Part shown: positions 45,655-53,320 of the stretch, piece by piece | Layout of the letters: the number at the start of each line of letters is the position of its first letter | How positions within the stretch are numbered: the first letter of the stretch is position 1 | Origin: Inquilinus limosus | GTDB taxonomy: Bacteria; Pseudomonadota; Alphaproteobacteria; DSM-16000; Inquilinaceae | Length of the DNA: 64,000 bases | Assembly (NCBI RefSeq): GCF_002195995.1 | Contig: NZ_NHON01000014.1 | Location: 33,058 to 97,057, forward strand | Direction: 5' to 3' | Translations under genes and position numbers: made by a program | The notes under the pieces: model-generated | The model's input: only the letters and a program-made list of their open reading frames with translations | The model's database searches: none | Told to the model about the DNA's origin: nothing

Positions 45655-45868
45655 CGTCATCCCGGGCGCGGCGCAGCATGAAGTGATGCGCCGCGCCTCC
45701 GCTCCGTCGTTGCGAGGAGGCGAAGCCGACGAAGCAATCCAGGGGCCGGTTCGCACTGGCCCCTGGATTGCTTCGCTGCGCTCGCAATGACGGTTTTGGG
45801 TATTCTGAAGGACCTCAGGACTACGCGAGACCCGTGTCACTCCGCGCAGCAGTGCGCGGGGGATGACG
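45655..45868. repeat. Composite repeat with nested palindromes
   Basis: The outer inverted repeat is CGTCATCCC (45655-45663) and GGGATGACG (45860-45868). Just inside the left arm is a perfect 11-bp hairpin, GGCGCGGCGCA (45665-45675)/TGCGCCGCGCC (45687-45697). Inside the right arm is CCGCGCA-GCAG-TGCGCGG (45842-45859). Between them lies the palindromic repeat copy 4. The order suggests one repeat nested in another. It fills most of the 331-bp gap before the YciI gene. Confidence 0.55.
45706..45791. repeat. Palindromic repeat, copy 4
   Basis: GTCGTTGCGAGGAGGCGAAG to CGCTGCGCTCGCAATGAC. It is almost identical to copy 2, including the inner CCAGGGGCC/GGCCCCTGG stem, with a single change in the left arm (GTCGTT for GTCATT). 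Confidence 0.85.
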
Positions 45869-45957
45869 ATGTCCCCCGAAGCATCGCCGCATTTTTTGCG
45901 GCCCGTGTCGGCGCCGGGCATACTCCTTCGTCCTCGGGAGGAAGAAGGAACACCCGG

Positions 45958-46329
45958 ATGCTGTACGCCGTCCTCTGCTACCACAACGAAGCCGTGACCG
46001 AAGCCTGGACCCAGGCCGAAGACGACGCGGTCATCGGCAAGTTGACCGCGGTGCTGGAGCCGGTGGCGAAGCAGGGCAAGGTCGGGCCCGTCGCTAGGCT
46101 GATGCCGACCACCGCCGCCACCATCGTGCGCCAGAGCGGGGGCGAGCCGCTGGTGCTCGACGGCCCCTTCGCCGAGACCAAGGAGCAGCTTCTCGGCTTC
46201 TACACCTTCGAATGCGCGTCGCTGGAGGAGGTGCTCGCCATCGTGCGCGACCTCTCCGACGCCAACCCCGGGGCGACCTATGAGGTCCGCCCGATCCGCC
46301 GCTTCAAGCCGGGACCCGCTGGATCATGA
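45958..46329 (+). CDS. YciI family protein with DGPF motif (ECF42 partner)
   Basis: The 123-residue alpha/beta-barrel protein starts MLYAVLCYHNEAVTEAWTQA and contains LVLDGPFAETKEQLLGFYTFEC, the DGPF hallmark of proteins encoded with ECF42 sigma factors. YciI-like proteins are small, possibly enzymatic, and their role with the sigma factor is not settled. Its stop overlaps the sigma-factor ATG by four bases, so they are one operon. Confidence 0.92.
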   Translation: MLYAVLCYHNEAVTEAWTQAEDDAVIGKLTAVLEPVAKQGKVGPVARLMPTTAATIVRQSGGEPLVLDGPFAETKEQLLGFYTFECASLEEVLAIVRDLSDANPGATYEVRPIRRFKPGPAGS

Positions 46330-47585
46330 ACGACATCGCCTGGATCGACACGGCCTTCGCCTCCGCCCGCCCTCAGGCTCTCGGCGCGCTCTTGCGCTAT
46401 TTCCGGGACCTGGACACGGCGGAGGAGGCGTTCCAGGAGGCCTGTCTCCGGGCGCTGAAGACCTGGCCGCAGAAGGGGCCGCCGCGCGACCCGGCGGCCT
46501 GGCTGATCTTCGTCGGCCGCAACGCCGCCCTCGACGGCGTGCGCCGCGGAAGGAAGCAGGAGCCGCTGCCGCCGGACGAGATGCTGTCCGACCTCGAGGA
46601 CGCCGAGGCCGACATGGCCGAGCGGCTGGACGGCGCCGAGTATCGCGACGACATCCTGCGGCTCCTGTTCATCTGCTGCCATCCCGACCTGCCGGCGACG
46701 CAGCAGATCGCGCTGGCGCTGCGCATCGTCTCCGGCCTCTCGGTCCGGCAGATCGCCCGCGCCTTCCTGGTGGGGGAGAGCGCGATGGAGCAGCGCATCA
46801 CCCGGGCCAAGGGCAAGGTCGCCAATGCCGGCGTGCCGTTCGAGGCGCCGGGCGCGCCGGAGCGGGCGCAGCGTCTGGCCATCGTCGCCGCGATGATCTA
46901 CCTGGTGTTCAACGAGGGCTATTCCGCCGCCAACAGCGAGGAGGCGCCGCTGCGCGCCCCCTTATGCGACGAGGCGATCCGCCTGGCCCGGCTGCTGCTG
47001 CGGCTGTTCCCGGCGGAGCCGGAGATCATGGGCCTGACCGCGCTGATGCTGCTGCAGCACTCCCGGACCGCGGCGCGGTTCGACGCCGGGGGCAGCATCG
47101 TGCTGCTGGAGGACCAGGACCGCGGCCGGTGGAACCAGGGGATGATCGCCGAGGGGCTGGCGCTGATCGACAAGGCGATCCGCCACCGCAGCCCCGGCCC
47201 GTACCAGGTGCAGGCGGCGATCGCGGCGCTGCACGCGCGGGCGGCCGAGGCCAAGGACACCGACTGGGCCCAGATCGACCTGCTCTACGCCACGCTGGAG
47301 CGGCTGCAGCCCTCGCCGGTGGTGACGCTGAACCGTGCCGTCGCCGTGGCCAAGCTGCTCGGCCCCCAGGCGGCGCTGGAGCTGATCGAGCCGCTGGCGC
47401 CGCGCCTGTCCGGCTATTTCTACTTCTTCGGGGTGCGCGGGGCGCTGCTGCAGCAGCTCGGCCGTGCCGCCGAGGCGCGGGAGGCCTTCAACCAGGCCAT
47501 CGCCCTGGCCAACACCGCGGCCGAGGCCGCCCATATCCGGATGCATCTCGACCGTCTCCAGCAGGACGGCGCGGCCTCCGCGTAA
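46326..47585 (+). CDS. ECF42-type RNA polymerase sigma factor with C-terminal extension
   Basis: The 419-residue protein has sigma region 2 near the N terminus (LRYFRDLDTAEEAFQEACLRALKTWP, PAAWLIFVGRNAALDGVRRG), region 4 (LPATQQIALALRIVSGLSVRQIARAFLVGESAMEQRITRAK), then a ~230-residue helical, TPR-like C-terminal domain (ALIDKAIRHRSPGPYQVQAAIAALHA, EPLAPRLSGYFYFFGVRGALL). This long extension and the DGPF/YciI partner define the ECF42 group, which has no classical anti-sigma factor; the extension is thought to control activity. Likely targets are the VOC and NTF2-like genes downstream (inference). Confidence 0.93.
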   Translation: MNDIAWIDTAFASARPQALGALLRYFRDLDTAEEAFQEACLRALKTWPQKGPPRDPAAWLIFVGRNAALDGVRRGRKQEPLPPDEMLSDLEDAEADMAERLDGAEYRDDILRLLFICCHPDLPATQQIALALRIVSGLSVRQIARAFLVGESAMEQRITRAKGKVANAGVPFEAPGAPERAQRLAIVAAMIYLVFNEGYSAANSEEAPLRAPLCDEAIRLARLLLRLFPAEPEIMGLTALMLLQHSRTAARFDAGGSIVLLEDQDRGRWNQGMIAEGLALIDKAIRHRSPGPYQVQAAIAALHARAAEAKDTDWAQIDLLYATLERLQPSPVVTLNRAVAVAKLLGPQAALELIEPLAPRLSGYFYFFGVRGALLQQLGRAAEAREAFNQAIALANTAAEAAHIRMHLDRLQQDGAASA

Positions 47586-47628
47586 AACCGGTGGTTTCTG
47601 AGATCCGTCCAGCTCTCCGCCCTCTTCC

Positions 47629-47711
47629 GTCATGGCGAGGAGGCGAAGCCGACGTGGCCATCCAGCGGCTCGATCTCTGGATGGCCACGCCCCTTCGGGG
47701 CTCGCCATGAC
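47629..47711. repeat. Palindromic repeat, copy 5 (variant with compensating changes)
   Basis: GTCATGGCGAG/CTCGCCATGAC at the outside and GTGGCCATCCA/TGGATGGCCAC inside, where the other copies have GTCATTGCGAG/CTCGCAATGAC and AAGCAATCCA/TGGATTGCTT. Both arms changed together, keeping the stems paired. Confidence 0.85.
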
Positions 47712-47848
47712 GGTTTGGTGGTTTCCGACCGTCGGGAACGTCCGGCGCGAACCAAATTTTTTCCGGGAGCGATGTCGAAAACGCCCCGGGCCGTTCGTCC
47801 TAGGGGCAGGCCCGCGGTTCCGCGCGGCTGGAACGCAGGAGAGACCGG

Positions 47849-48268
47849 ATGACCGAGTTCAACGAGGCCGCGATGCAGGCGCGGGCCGAGGTCCGCGGCG
47901 TGGCCCCCTATCTCAATGTCGGCGGGGCGGTGAAGGCCTCGGAATTCTACCAGAAGGCGTTCGGCGCCGAGGAGGTCGGCCGCGTTCCGGTGGACGACCA
48001 GGGCCGCACCATGCACATCCACCTCTACATCAACGGCGGCTCGGTGATGCTGGGCGACCCGTATCCGGAGCATGGCTACCCGCTGGAGGCGCCGCAGGCC
48101 TTCTCGCTGCATCTCCAGGTCGACGATGCCGATGCCTGGTGGAACCGGGCGGTCGCGGCCGGAGCCGAGATCGTCACGCCGCTGCAGCCGATGTTCTGGG
48201 GCGATCGCTGGGGCCAGCTGCGCGACCCGTTCGGCGTGCTGTGGTCGATCGGCGCGCCGATCCGCTGA
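47849..48268 (+). CDS. VOC family protein (PhnB-like glyoxalase fold)
   Basis: The 139-residue protein has the PhnB-like order GVAPYLNVGGAVKASEFYQKAFGAEEV, MHIHLYINGGSVMLGD, FSLHLQVDDADAWWNRAVAAGAEI, and WGDRWGQLRDPFGVLWSIGAP. Metal-binding His/Glu are possible but no specific activity can be named. It is the first gene after the ECF42 operon, separated by a palindromic repeat, and is a typical kind of gene in ECF42 neighbourhoods. Confidence 0.9.
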   Translation: MTEFNEAAMQARAEVRGVAPYLNVGGAVKASEFYQKAFGAEEVGRVPVDDQGRTMHIHLYINGGSVMLGDPYPEHGYPLEAPQAFSLHLQVDDADAWWNRAVAAGAEIVTPLQPMFWGDRWGQLRDPFGVLWSIGAPIR

Positions 48269-48326
48269 GCGGCCTGCCGGCGGGAGGCTGGTCCTGCCGC
48301 CGGCCTTTCATGTCAGGAGGAGCGAG

Positions 48327-48773
48327 ATGACCAGCCAGCACGACGGCGAGATCCGTGCCGTGATCGAACAGCGCGCGGCGGCGCTGCGCCGCAAGGACGC
48401 CAAGGGCTTCGTCGCCCGCCAGGCCGCGGACTATGCCCTCTACTCCCTCTATTCCATGGGGTCGCCGCTGGCGGCCGACCAGGCGGAGCTCGAGGCGGTG
48501 GACGCCTGGTTCGCCGGCTGGCGGGGGCCGATCGGCTACGAGCTCCGCGACCTCGACATCACGGCCGGTGAGGATGTCGCCTTCTGCCACGGCTTCGCCC
48601 GGATGAGCGGCACCAGGACCGACGGCGAGACGGTCGATCTCTGGTTCCGTCTCACCCTCGGCCTGCGCCGGGCGGCCGATGGCTGGACCATCGTGCATGA
48701 GCACGAATCCGTGCCCTTCTATATGGGCGGCAGCCTGCGGGCGGCGGTGGACCTGACGCCGGCCCCTCGTTGA
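48327..48773 (+). CDS. SnoaL/NTF2-like protein
   Basis: The 148-residue single-domain cone-fold protein has AVIEQRAAALRRKDAKGF, DAWFAGWRGPIGYELRDLDI, FCHGFARMSGTRTDG, VDLWFRLTLGLRRAADGW and IVHEHESVPFYMGGSLRAA. ATG 48327 has AGGAGGAG upstream (about 48315). It is clearly duplicated in the next gene. Function is unknown; NTF2-like proteins may be enzymes or ligand-binding. Confidence 0.85.
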   Translation: MTSQHDGEIRAVIEQRAAALRRKDAKGFVARQAADYALYSLYSMGSPLAADQAELEAVDAWFAGWRGPIGYELRDLDITAGEDVAFCHGFARMSGTRTDGETVDLWFRLTLGLRRAADGWTIVHEHESVPFYMGGSLRAAVDLTPAPR

Positions 48774-48816
48774 AGCAGCCGGTCCGGACATCGGACCCAT
48801 GACAGAGGAGAACCTC

Positions 48817-49245
48817 ATGACCGACACCACCGAAGCCCGGATCCACGCCCTGGTCGAAGAGCATGCGGCGGCGCTGCGCCGCAAGGATGCCCGCGGCGTC
48901 GTCGCCTGCCATGCCGCCGACCCCGTGCTGTTCTCGCTGGCGCCGCCGCTGCGGGTCGACCAGCCGGGGACGGAGGGGCTGGACGCCTGGTTCGCCACCT
49001 GGGACGGGCCGATCGGCTACGAGATGCACGACCTGCGCATCGCGGCGGATGGCGATGTCGGCTTCTGCCACGGCTTCGCCCGGATGACCGGCACCAAGAC
49101 CGATGGTGCGAGGGTCGACCTCTGGTTCCGCATCACCCTGGGCCTGCGCCGGACGGAAGAGGGCTGGCTGATCGTGCACGAGCACGAATCGGTGCCCTTC
49201 TATATGGATGGCAGCCTGCGCGCGGCAGTGGATTTGAAGCCCTGA
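48817..49245 (+). CDS. SnoaL/NTF2-like protein, tandem duplicate
   Basis: The 142-residue paralogue of the preceding protein shares AALRRKDARG, DAWFATWDGPIGYEMHDL, FCHGFARMTGTKTDGARVDLWFRITLGLRR and IVHEHESVPFYMDGSLRAAVDL. The start is ATG 48817 with AGAGGAG in good position; an ATG at 48799 overlaps the ribosome site and is less likely. The gap to the preceding gene is 43 bp, so co-transcription is likely. Confidence 0.87.
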   Translation: MTDTTEARIHALVEEHAAALRRKDARGVVACHAADPVLFSLAPPLRVDQPGTEGLDAWFATWDGPIGYEMHDLRIAADGDVGFCHGFARMTGTKTDGARVDLWFRITLGLRRTEEGWLIVHEHESVPFYMDGSLRAAVDLKP

Positions 49246-49254
49246 GGCGCCGGG

Positions 49255-49665
49255 TCAGGCGATCCGCGCCAGCAGCCGGACGCCGACCCAGCCCCAATAG
49301 ACCCGGTGATGGGCGATCAGCCCGCCCACGAGGTCCATCACCTCGACCAGGTCGACCTGGTCACCCTCCGGCGTCTCGCGCGGGTATTCCCACACCAGCT
49401 GCCGGCCATTCGCGTAGAAGGTGCCGGTGCGGTACCAGCGGCTGAGGTCGCTTTGCAGCGTGCGCAGGCCGGCCGCGAAGAAGGACCGGATCGGCTCCTG
49501 CCCGCGCAGCACGCCCGAGCCGAGTTCCGGCAGGGTCGCCAGGATCAGCGGCGTCTCCAGCACCGCGTCCTCGGCATAGAGGGCCATGAGCCCGTCGAGG
49601 TCGCGGCCGCGCACGGTCTCGTGCCAGCGCTCATAGATCCGGCGGATATCGGCATCGGTGGTCAT
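49255..49665 (-). CDS. NTF2-like protein
   Basis: A 136-residue cone-fold protein: IRRIYERWHETVRGRDLDGLMALYAEDAVLETPLI, IRSFFAAGLRTLQSDLSRWY, VWEYPRETPEGDQVDLVEVMDL, HHRVYWGWVGVRLL. It resembles nuclear-transport-factor-2/steroid-isomerase-like families. It is not closely similar to the two NTF2-like proteins on the other strand. It is convergent with them (10-bp gap). Confidence 0.85.
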   Translation of the reverse strand: MTTDADIRRIYERWHETVRGRDLDGLMALYAEDAVLETPLILATLPELGSGVLRGQEPIRSFFAAGLRTLQSDLSRWYRTGTFYANGRQLVWEYPRETPEGDQVDLVEVMDLVGGLIAHHRVYWGWVGVRLLARIA

Positions 49666-49884
49666 CGCGCTCTCCATCGGTTCGGCGGGAAGCCTGCACC
49701 GATGGTGGGCTGGCCGGGTGCGCGAACGCTTCGGCCGCGGTCGAACCATCCGGTCCGCGCCCGGGCCGGCCGGGCTTGACGGTCCCTCCGGGCGCGATCA
49801 TCGTTCCACGGCTTCGCAGGGCGCGTCGGCAGGGGCCGGAGGGGCAATGCCCGCCTGCAGGTTCCACCATCCCGGATGCGCCCC

Positions 49885-50517
49885 ATGCCGAATCCCGAGA
49901 ATCTCCGCAAGCAGGCCAAGACCGTCCTGCGCTGGCACCGCGACCGGCACCACCCGGTGGCCGAGCAGATCCGGGCCTGGCTGCCCCGCTTCGCGCAGCT
50001 GACCGACGCCGAGGTGCTGGCCCGGCCCTTCACCCTGGCCGACGCGCAGGAGCTGGTGGCGCGGCGCGAGGGCTTCGACAGCTGGCAGGCCCTGGTCCGG
50101 GGCCTCGACGCTACGCCCGGCCCCGCGCTGGGGTCGCAGGGGCGGCCGGTGCTGGGCCCGGCCGAGCCGCAGCTGCTGGTCGCCGACATCCGGGCGGCCT
50201 GCGACTTCTACGTCGGAACGTTCGGCTTCACGGTGGTCTTCGCCTATGGCGAGCCGCCCTTCTATGCCCAGGTGGCGCGCGACCGGGCACGGCTGAATCT
50301 GCGATGGGTCCAGGGGCCGGTCTTCGCCCCCGGCTTCCGCGAGCGCGAGGCCGATGTCCTGGCCGCGACGGTCACGGTTGACGACCCAAAGGCGCTGTTC
50401 CTGGAGCTGCAGGCCGCCGGCGCGCCGTTCCACCAGCCGCTGCGGACCGAGCCCTGGGGCGCCCGCACCTTCATCATCCGCGACCCGGACGGCAACCTGG
50501 TCGCCTTCGCCGGGTGA
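49885..50517 (+). CDS. Glyoxalase superfamily protein with N-terminal helical domain
   Basis: The 210-residue protein starts MPNPENLRKQAKTVLRWHRD. An N-terminal helical region of ~70 residues with VARREGFDSWQALVRG is a known accessory unit ('ankyrin-like' in some glyoxalases). It is followed by a VOC domain: QLLVADIRAACDFYVGTFGFTVVFAYGEPPFYAQVARD, ATVTVDDPKALFLELQAAGA, FIIRDPDGNLVAFAG. The substrate is unknown. An ATG at 49876 would add three residues. Confidence 0.85.
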   Translation: MPNPENLRKQAKTVLRWHRDRHHPVAEQIRAWLPRFAQLTDAEVLARPFTLADAQELVARREGFDSWQALVRGLDATPGPALGSQGRPVLGPAEPQLLVADIRAACDFYVGTFGFTVVFAYGEPPFYAQVARDRARLNLRWVQGPVFAPGFREREADVLAATVTVDDPKALFLELQAAGAPFHQPLRTEPWGARTFIIRDPDGNLVAFAG

Positions 50518-50526
50518 GGGGCGGGG

Positions 50527-50934
50527 TCAGGCCAGCCCTTCCAGCCGGCGCCGCTCGAGCAGGAAGGCGTCGCCGAAGGACAGCTTCGCCGTGGTCGGCG
50601 ACCGCCGGTCCAGCACCCGCCAGAACGGGGTGATCCCGACCGGGTCCGCGCCCTGCCGGTGCGCCTCCCACGCCGCCTCGGCGACGATGCGCAGGTGGAA
50701 GCCGGTGGTGATCGGGCAGGTCACCTGCGCCCCGTGCCGCCGGGCCAATTCGCGGCGCAGCGCCGGCACGTCCATGGCGCTGCCCGTCGGGATGACGCGG
50801 ATGAAGGCGTCGATCAGCCGCGGCGTCGGCACCAGCATGATCTCGCCGGCCTTCATCCCGGCGATGTCGACCAGGACCGGCTTGACCTGGTGCGGCCGCG
50901 GGTCGTTCAGCTTCTCGGTCCAGGATGTCGCCAT
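50527..50934 (-). CDS. MGMT/alkyltransferase-like DNA-binding domain protein
   Basis: The 135-residue protein has a layout that recalls the C-terminal winged-helix part of O6-alkylguanine-DNA alkyltransferases: FIRVIPTGSAMDVPALRRELARRHG, then EAHRQGADPVGITPFWRVLD. The active-site Pro-Cys-His-Arg of true MGMTs is not present; the equivalent place reads TPFWRVL, with Trp, as in alkyltransferase-like (ATL) proteins that bind but do not repair. This relation is by eye only and could be wrong. It is convergent with the glyoxalase-like gene. Confidence 0.5.
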   Translation of the reverse strand: MATSWTEKLNDPRPHQVKPVLVDIAGMKAGEIMLVPTPRLIDAFIRVIPTGSAMDVPALRRELARRHGAQVTCPITTGFHLRIVAEAAWEAHRQGADPVGITPFWRVLDRRSPTTAKLSFGDAFLLERRRLEGLA

Positions 50935-51006
50935 CGGTGCCTCCTTCCGTTGACGCCAGGATAGCCCGTGCGGATTGACAGATCCTGCGAAGCTGCCGGT
51001 CGAACG

Positions 51007-51885
51007 CTACTTCATCAGCGAGATCCGGCCTTGCTCGACGCTCCAGATCCGTCTGTCCATGGTGCCGACAGTCAAAGGCAGCCCGTACAGCAGCGTCACG
51101 AACACATGGGTTTCGGTCGGCGTCGGAGACAGCAATTCGGTCACGACGTCGGCAACGGGTACACTTCCGGGAGGGAGCTCGAAGCGGGGCGCCAGGCACG
51201 TCTTCGTCAGGTTCGCCGACGACAGGATCCGCTTGCCGTCCGCGCTGACCAGGGTGCGGTGATGGCCGCCATACATCCTCACCTGTGGATCCGTGGTCGC
51301 GGCCAGGAGATAGACAAGCCAGTTCCGGCTGCCGGGATCGCGGAAGACCACCGTGTTGTAGGTAAGAGGCGGCGCGCACAGCGGAGCGAAGCCGGAGATC
51401 GCCAGGTTCCTGGCGGCGAACTGGATGGCCTGCTCCGGCGTCAAGGCCGAATTCGCCGGCCGCGTCATGGCGACGGCCCGGCCATCCCGGTCGACGGTCA
51501 CGTCATAGGCCGCCTCGAACCGGTCGCCCCTCTGCCGGATAAAGCGCACCAGAATGCCCGGACCCGATGTATCCGTGACCCAGCCGCGCATATCCGCTGC
51601 CCGCAGATTGGCTCCCTGAGCGAAAGCGAGATCCGTCGCCCGGGCGGCGGCGTTGTCGAGGACGTAGATGGTGCGGCCCAGGGCCTCGATCCGCTGGATC
51701 TCCGGCGACGCCTGCGGAACCAGGCGGGAGCCGGCGATCTCCGACGCCGTGGCCGGGCCGCGGGCGCCGGGCGGCGTCGCGCTGTTGCAGCCGGCCAGGA
51801 CGGCCAGCAGGACGAGCGGCAGCGTCGCGCGCCGCAACACGCGGGCCGCGCCGGACCGGCGCAGCAAAGCGGTGGTGTCGATCAT
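51007..51885 (-). CDS. Lipoprotein of unknown function (paralogue 2)
   Basis: The 292-residue protein has an N-terminal signal ending in LAVLAGC, a lipobox. The body shares with the gene at 51944 the blocks EALGRTIYVLDNAAARATDLAFAQG, RGWVTDTSGPGILVRFIRQRGDRFEAAYDVTVDRDGRAV, LTPEQAIQFAARNLA, VVFRDPGSRNWLVYLLAATTDPQVRMYGGHHRTLVSADG and HVFVTLLYGLPLTV. No family name is recognised. The two genes are tandem duplicates with a 58-bp gap. Confidence 0.75.
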   Translation of the reverse strand: MIDTTALLRRSGAARVLRRATLPLVLLAVLAGCNSATPPGARGPATASEIAGSRLVPQASPEIQRIEALGRTIYVLDNAAARATDLAFAQGANLRAADMRGWVTDTSGPGILVRFIRQRGDRFEAAYDVTVDRDGRAVAMTRPANSALTPEQAIQFAARNLAISGFAPLCAPPLTYNTVVFRDPGSRNWLVYLLAATTDPQVRMYGGHHRTLVSADGKRILSSANLTKTCLAPRFELPPGSVPVADVVTELLSPTPTETHVFVTLLYGLPLTVGTMDRRIWSVEQGRISLMK

Positions 51886-51943
51886 ATGGTCCCCCCTGTG
51901 CCGCCAGCATGCCGCGTCGCGCGGCGGCGGCCAAGGGCGGACC

Positions 51944-52810
51944 TTACTGCTGCATCGTGGCGATGGTGCCGTGGGCCACCAGCCAGCGCTTGCCGTCCGC
52001 CGCCACGACGATCAGCGGCAGGTTCTGGCGCAGGCTCAGGAAGACATGGACCTCCGTCGGGATCTTCGAGACCGGCTCCGCCACCATGAAGGCCACGGCC
52101 GGGTGGCCCTCGGCCGTCTTCTGGCCGGCCAGGCAGGAAGGCGGCGGCAGCCGGCCGCCGGACAGGATGCGGCCGCCATCCGGGCTGACCAGGAAGCGGA
52201 AATGGCCGCCGACCATGAACACGCCGGGATCCTCCGACGTCGCCAGGGCGTAGACCCGCCAGTTGCGGGTGCCGGGGTCGCGGAACGCCACCGGCCGGTA
52301 GGTCTTGGAACAGGGCTGCTCCAGCCGGCCCAGGGCGGTCTGCGCCGCGGCGAACTGGGCGGCCTGGTCCGGCGTCAGCGGCGCGCCGTCGCGGCGGGTC
52401 AGCACCGGGGCGGCGCCGCCGGCATCGACCGTGACGTCATAGGCCGCCTCCGGCCCCTGGCTGCCGCGGCGGACGAAACGGACCAGGATGCCGTTCGCCG
52501 CCGGCTCGGTCACCCAGCCGACGACGCCGCCGGATTGCGGGTCGACGCCGTTGCGGCGCAGCGTGGCGCTGGCCAGGGCGGCGGCGCCGTCGATGGCGAA
52601 GATCTGCCGGCCCAGGGTCGTGGCCTGGCGGAAGGCCGGCCCGGTCTCCGGCACCGCGTTGGACGGCGCGCCGGCATCGGCGGGCGGGATGGTCTGGCCG
52701 GGCGGCGCGCTCTGCTGGGCCAGGGCGCCGGAGGCGGGCAGGGCTATCGCCGCCAGCAGCAGCCCGGCCGGCGCGAGGCGGCGGCGAAACGCGAAGGATT
52801 CCGGTCGCAT
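51944..52810 (-). CDS. Exported protein of unknown function (paralogue 1)
   Basis: The 288-residue protein has a standard signal peptide (LAPAGLLLAAIALPASGALAQQ) and no lipobox, followed by the same body as the downstream paralogue: TTLGRQIFAIDGAAALASATLRRNG, GWVTEPAANGILVRFVRR, AAYDVTVDAGGA, VAFRDPGTRNWRVYALATSEDPGVFMVGGHFRFLVSPDG, EVHVFLSLRQNLPLIVVAADG. ATG 52810 is chosen at the signal-peptide start. It is probably periplasmic while its twin is lipid-anchored. Confidence 0.75.
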   Translation of the reverse strand: MRPESFAFRRRLAPAGLLLAAIALPASGALAQQSAPPGQTIPPADAGAPSNAVPETGPAFRQATTLGRQIFAIDGAAALASATLRRNGVDPQSGGVVGWVTEPAANGILVRFVRRGSQGPEAAYDVTVDAGGAAPVLTRRDGAPLTPDQAAQFAAAQTALGRLEQPCSKTYRPVAFRDPGTRNWRVYALATSEDPGVFMVGGHFRFLVSPDGGRILSGGRLPPPSCLAGQKTAEGHPAVAFMVAEPVSKIPTEVHVFLSLRQNLPLIVVAADGKRWLVAHGTIATMQQ

Positions 52811-52873
52811 GCTGTCTCCGCTGTGATCGGCGGCCACCATGCCCCGGCTCGCCGGCCGGGCCAACCCCGGCTG

Positions 52874-53128
52874 TCAGGAATCAACGGGGCCCCAGTCCAA
52901 TCGTGCCTTGTCGGCCTTGGCCTTCGCCTCTTCCGCCGTGGCCCCGGCGCGAAGATGCGTGTCGTAGACGATCTTTCGCCAGCTCCGCTCCGCCTGCAGC
53001 CGCCAATGCATGGTCAGGACGAACAGCGTCCCGATCACGGCGACGCCCAGGATGGCGCCGACCTGCCAGGGCAGCACGATCAGCAGGACGGTGAACAGCA
53101 GCAGCGCGCCGGGAATGACGAAGGCCAT
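52874..53128 (-). CDS. Small membrane protein
   Basis: An 84-residue protein: two close membrane helices (MAFVIPGALLLFTVLLIVLP and VGAILGVAVIGTLFVLTMHW), then a basic/acidic cytoplasmic tail (RKIVYDTHLRAGATAEEAKAKADKARL). The very long frame upstream is not coding. No family was recognised. It follows the gap before the Crp/Fnr gene (divergent). Confidence 0.6.
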   Translation of the reverse strand: MAFVIPGALLLFTVLLIVLPWQVGAILGVAVIGTLFVLTMHWRLQAERSWRKIVYDTHLRAGATAEEAKAKADKARLDWGPVDS

Positions 53129-53320
53129 CGCGCCCTCCGGATCCGTGGGGCCGTCACCCCGAGGGTCGGCCGGAGATGTGGCGCGATCAAGGCCGGCCCC
53201 GGCGCGGGTGCGGCGAGCGCATCGCAGCGGCACTAAACATTTGACGTACTCGGATTCGACCTTCGGGTTTAAGTCCATGGCCGTCCGGAGCGACTCGCCG
53301 GTTGATGAGGAGAGCGATCG

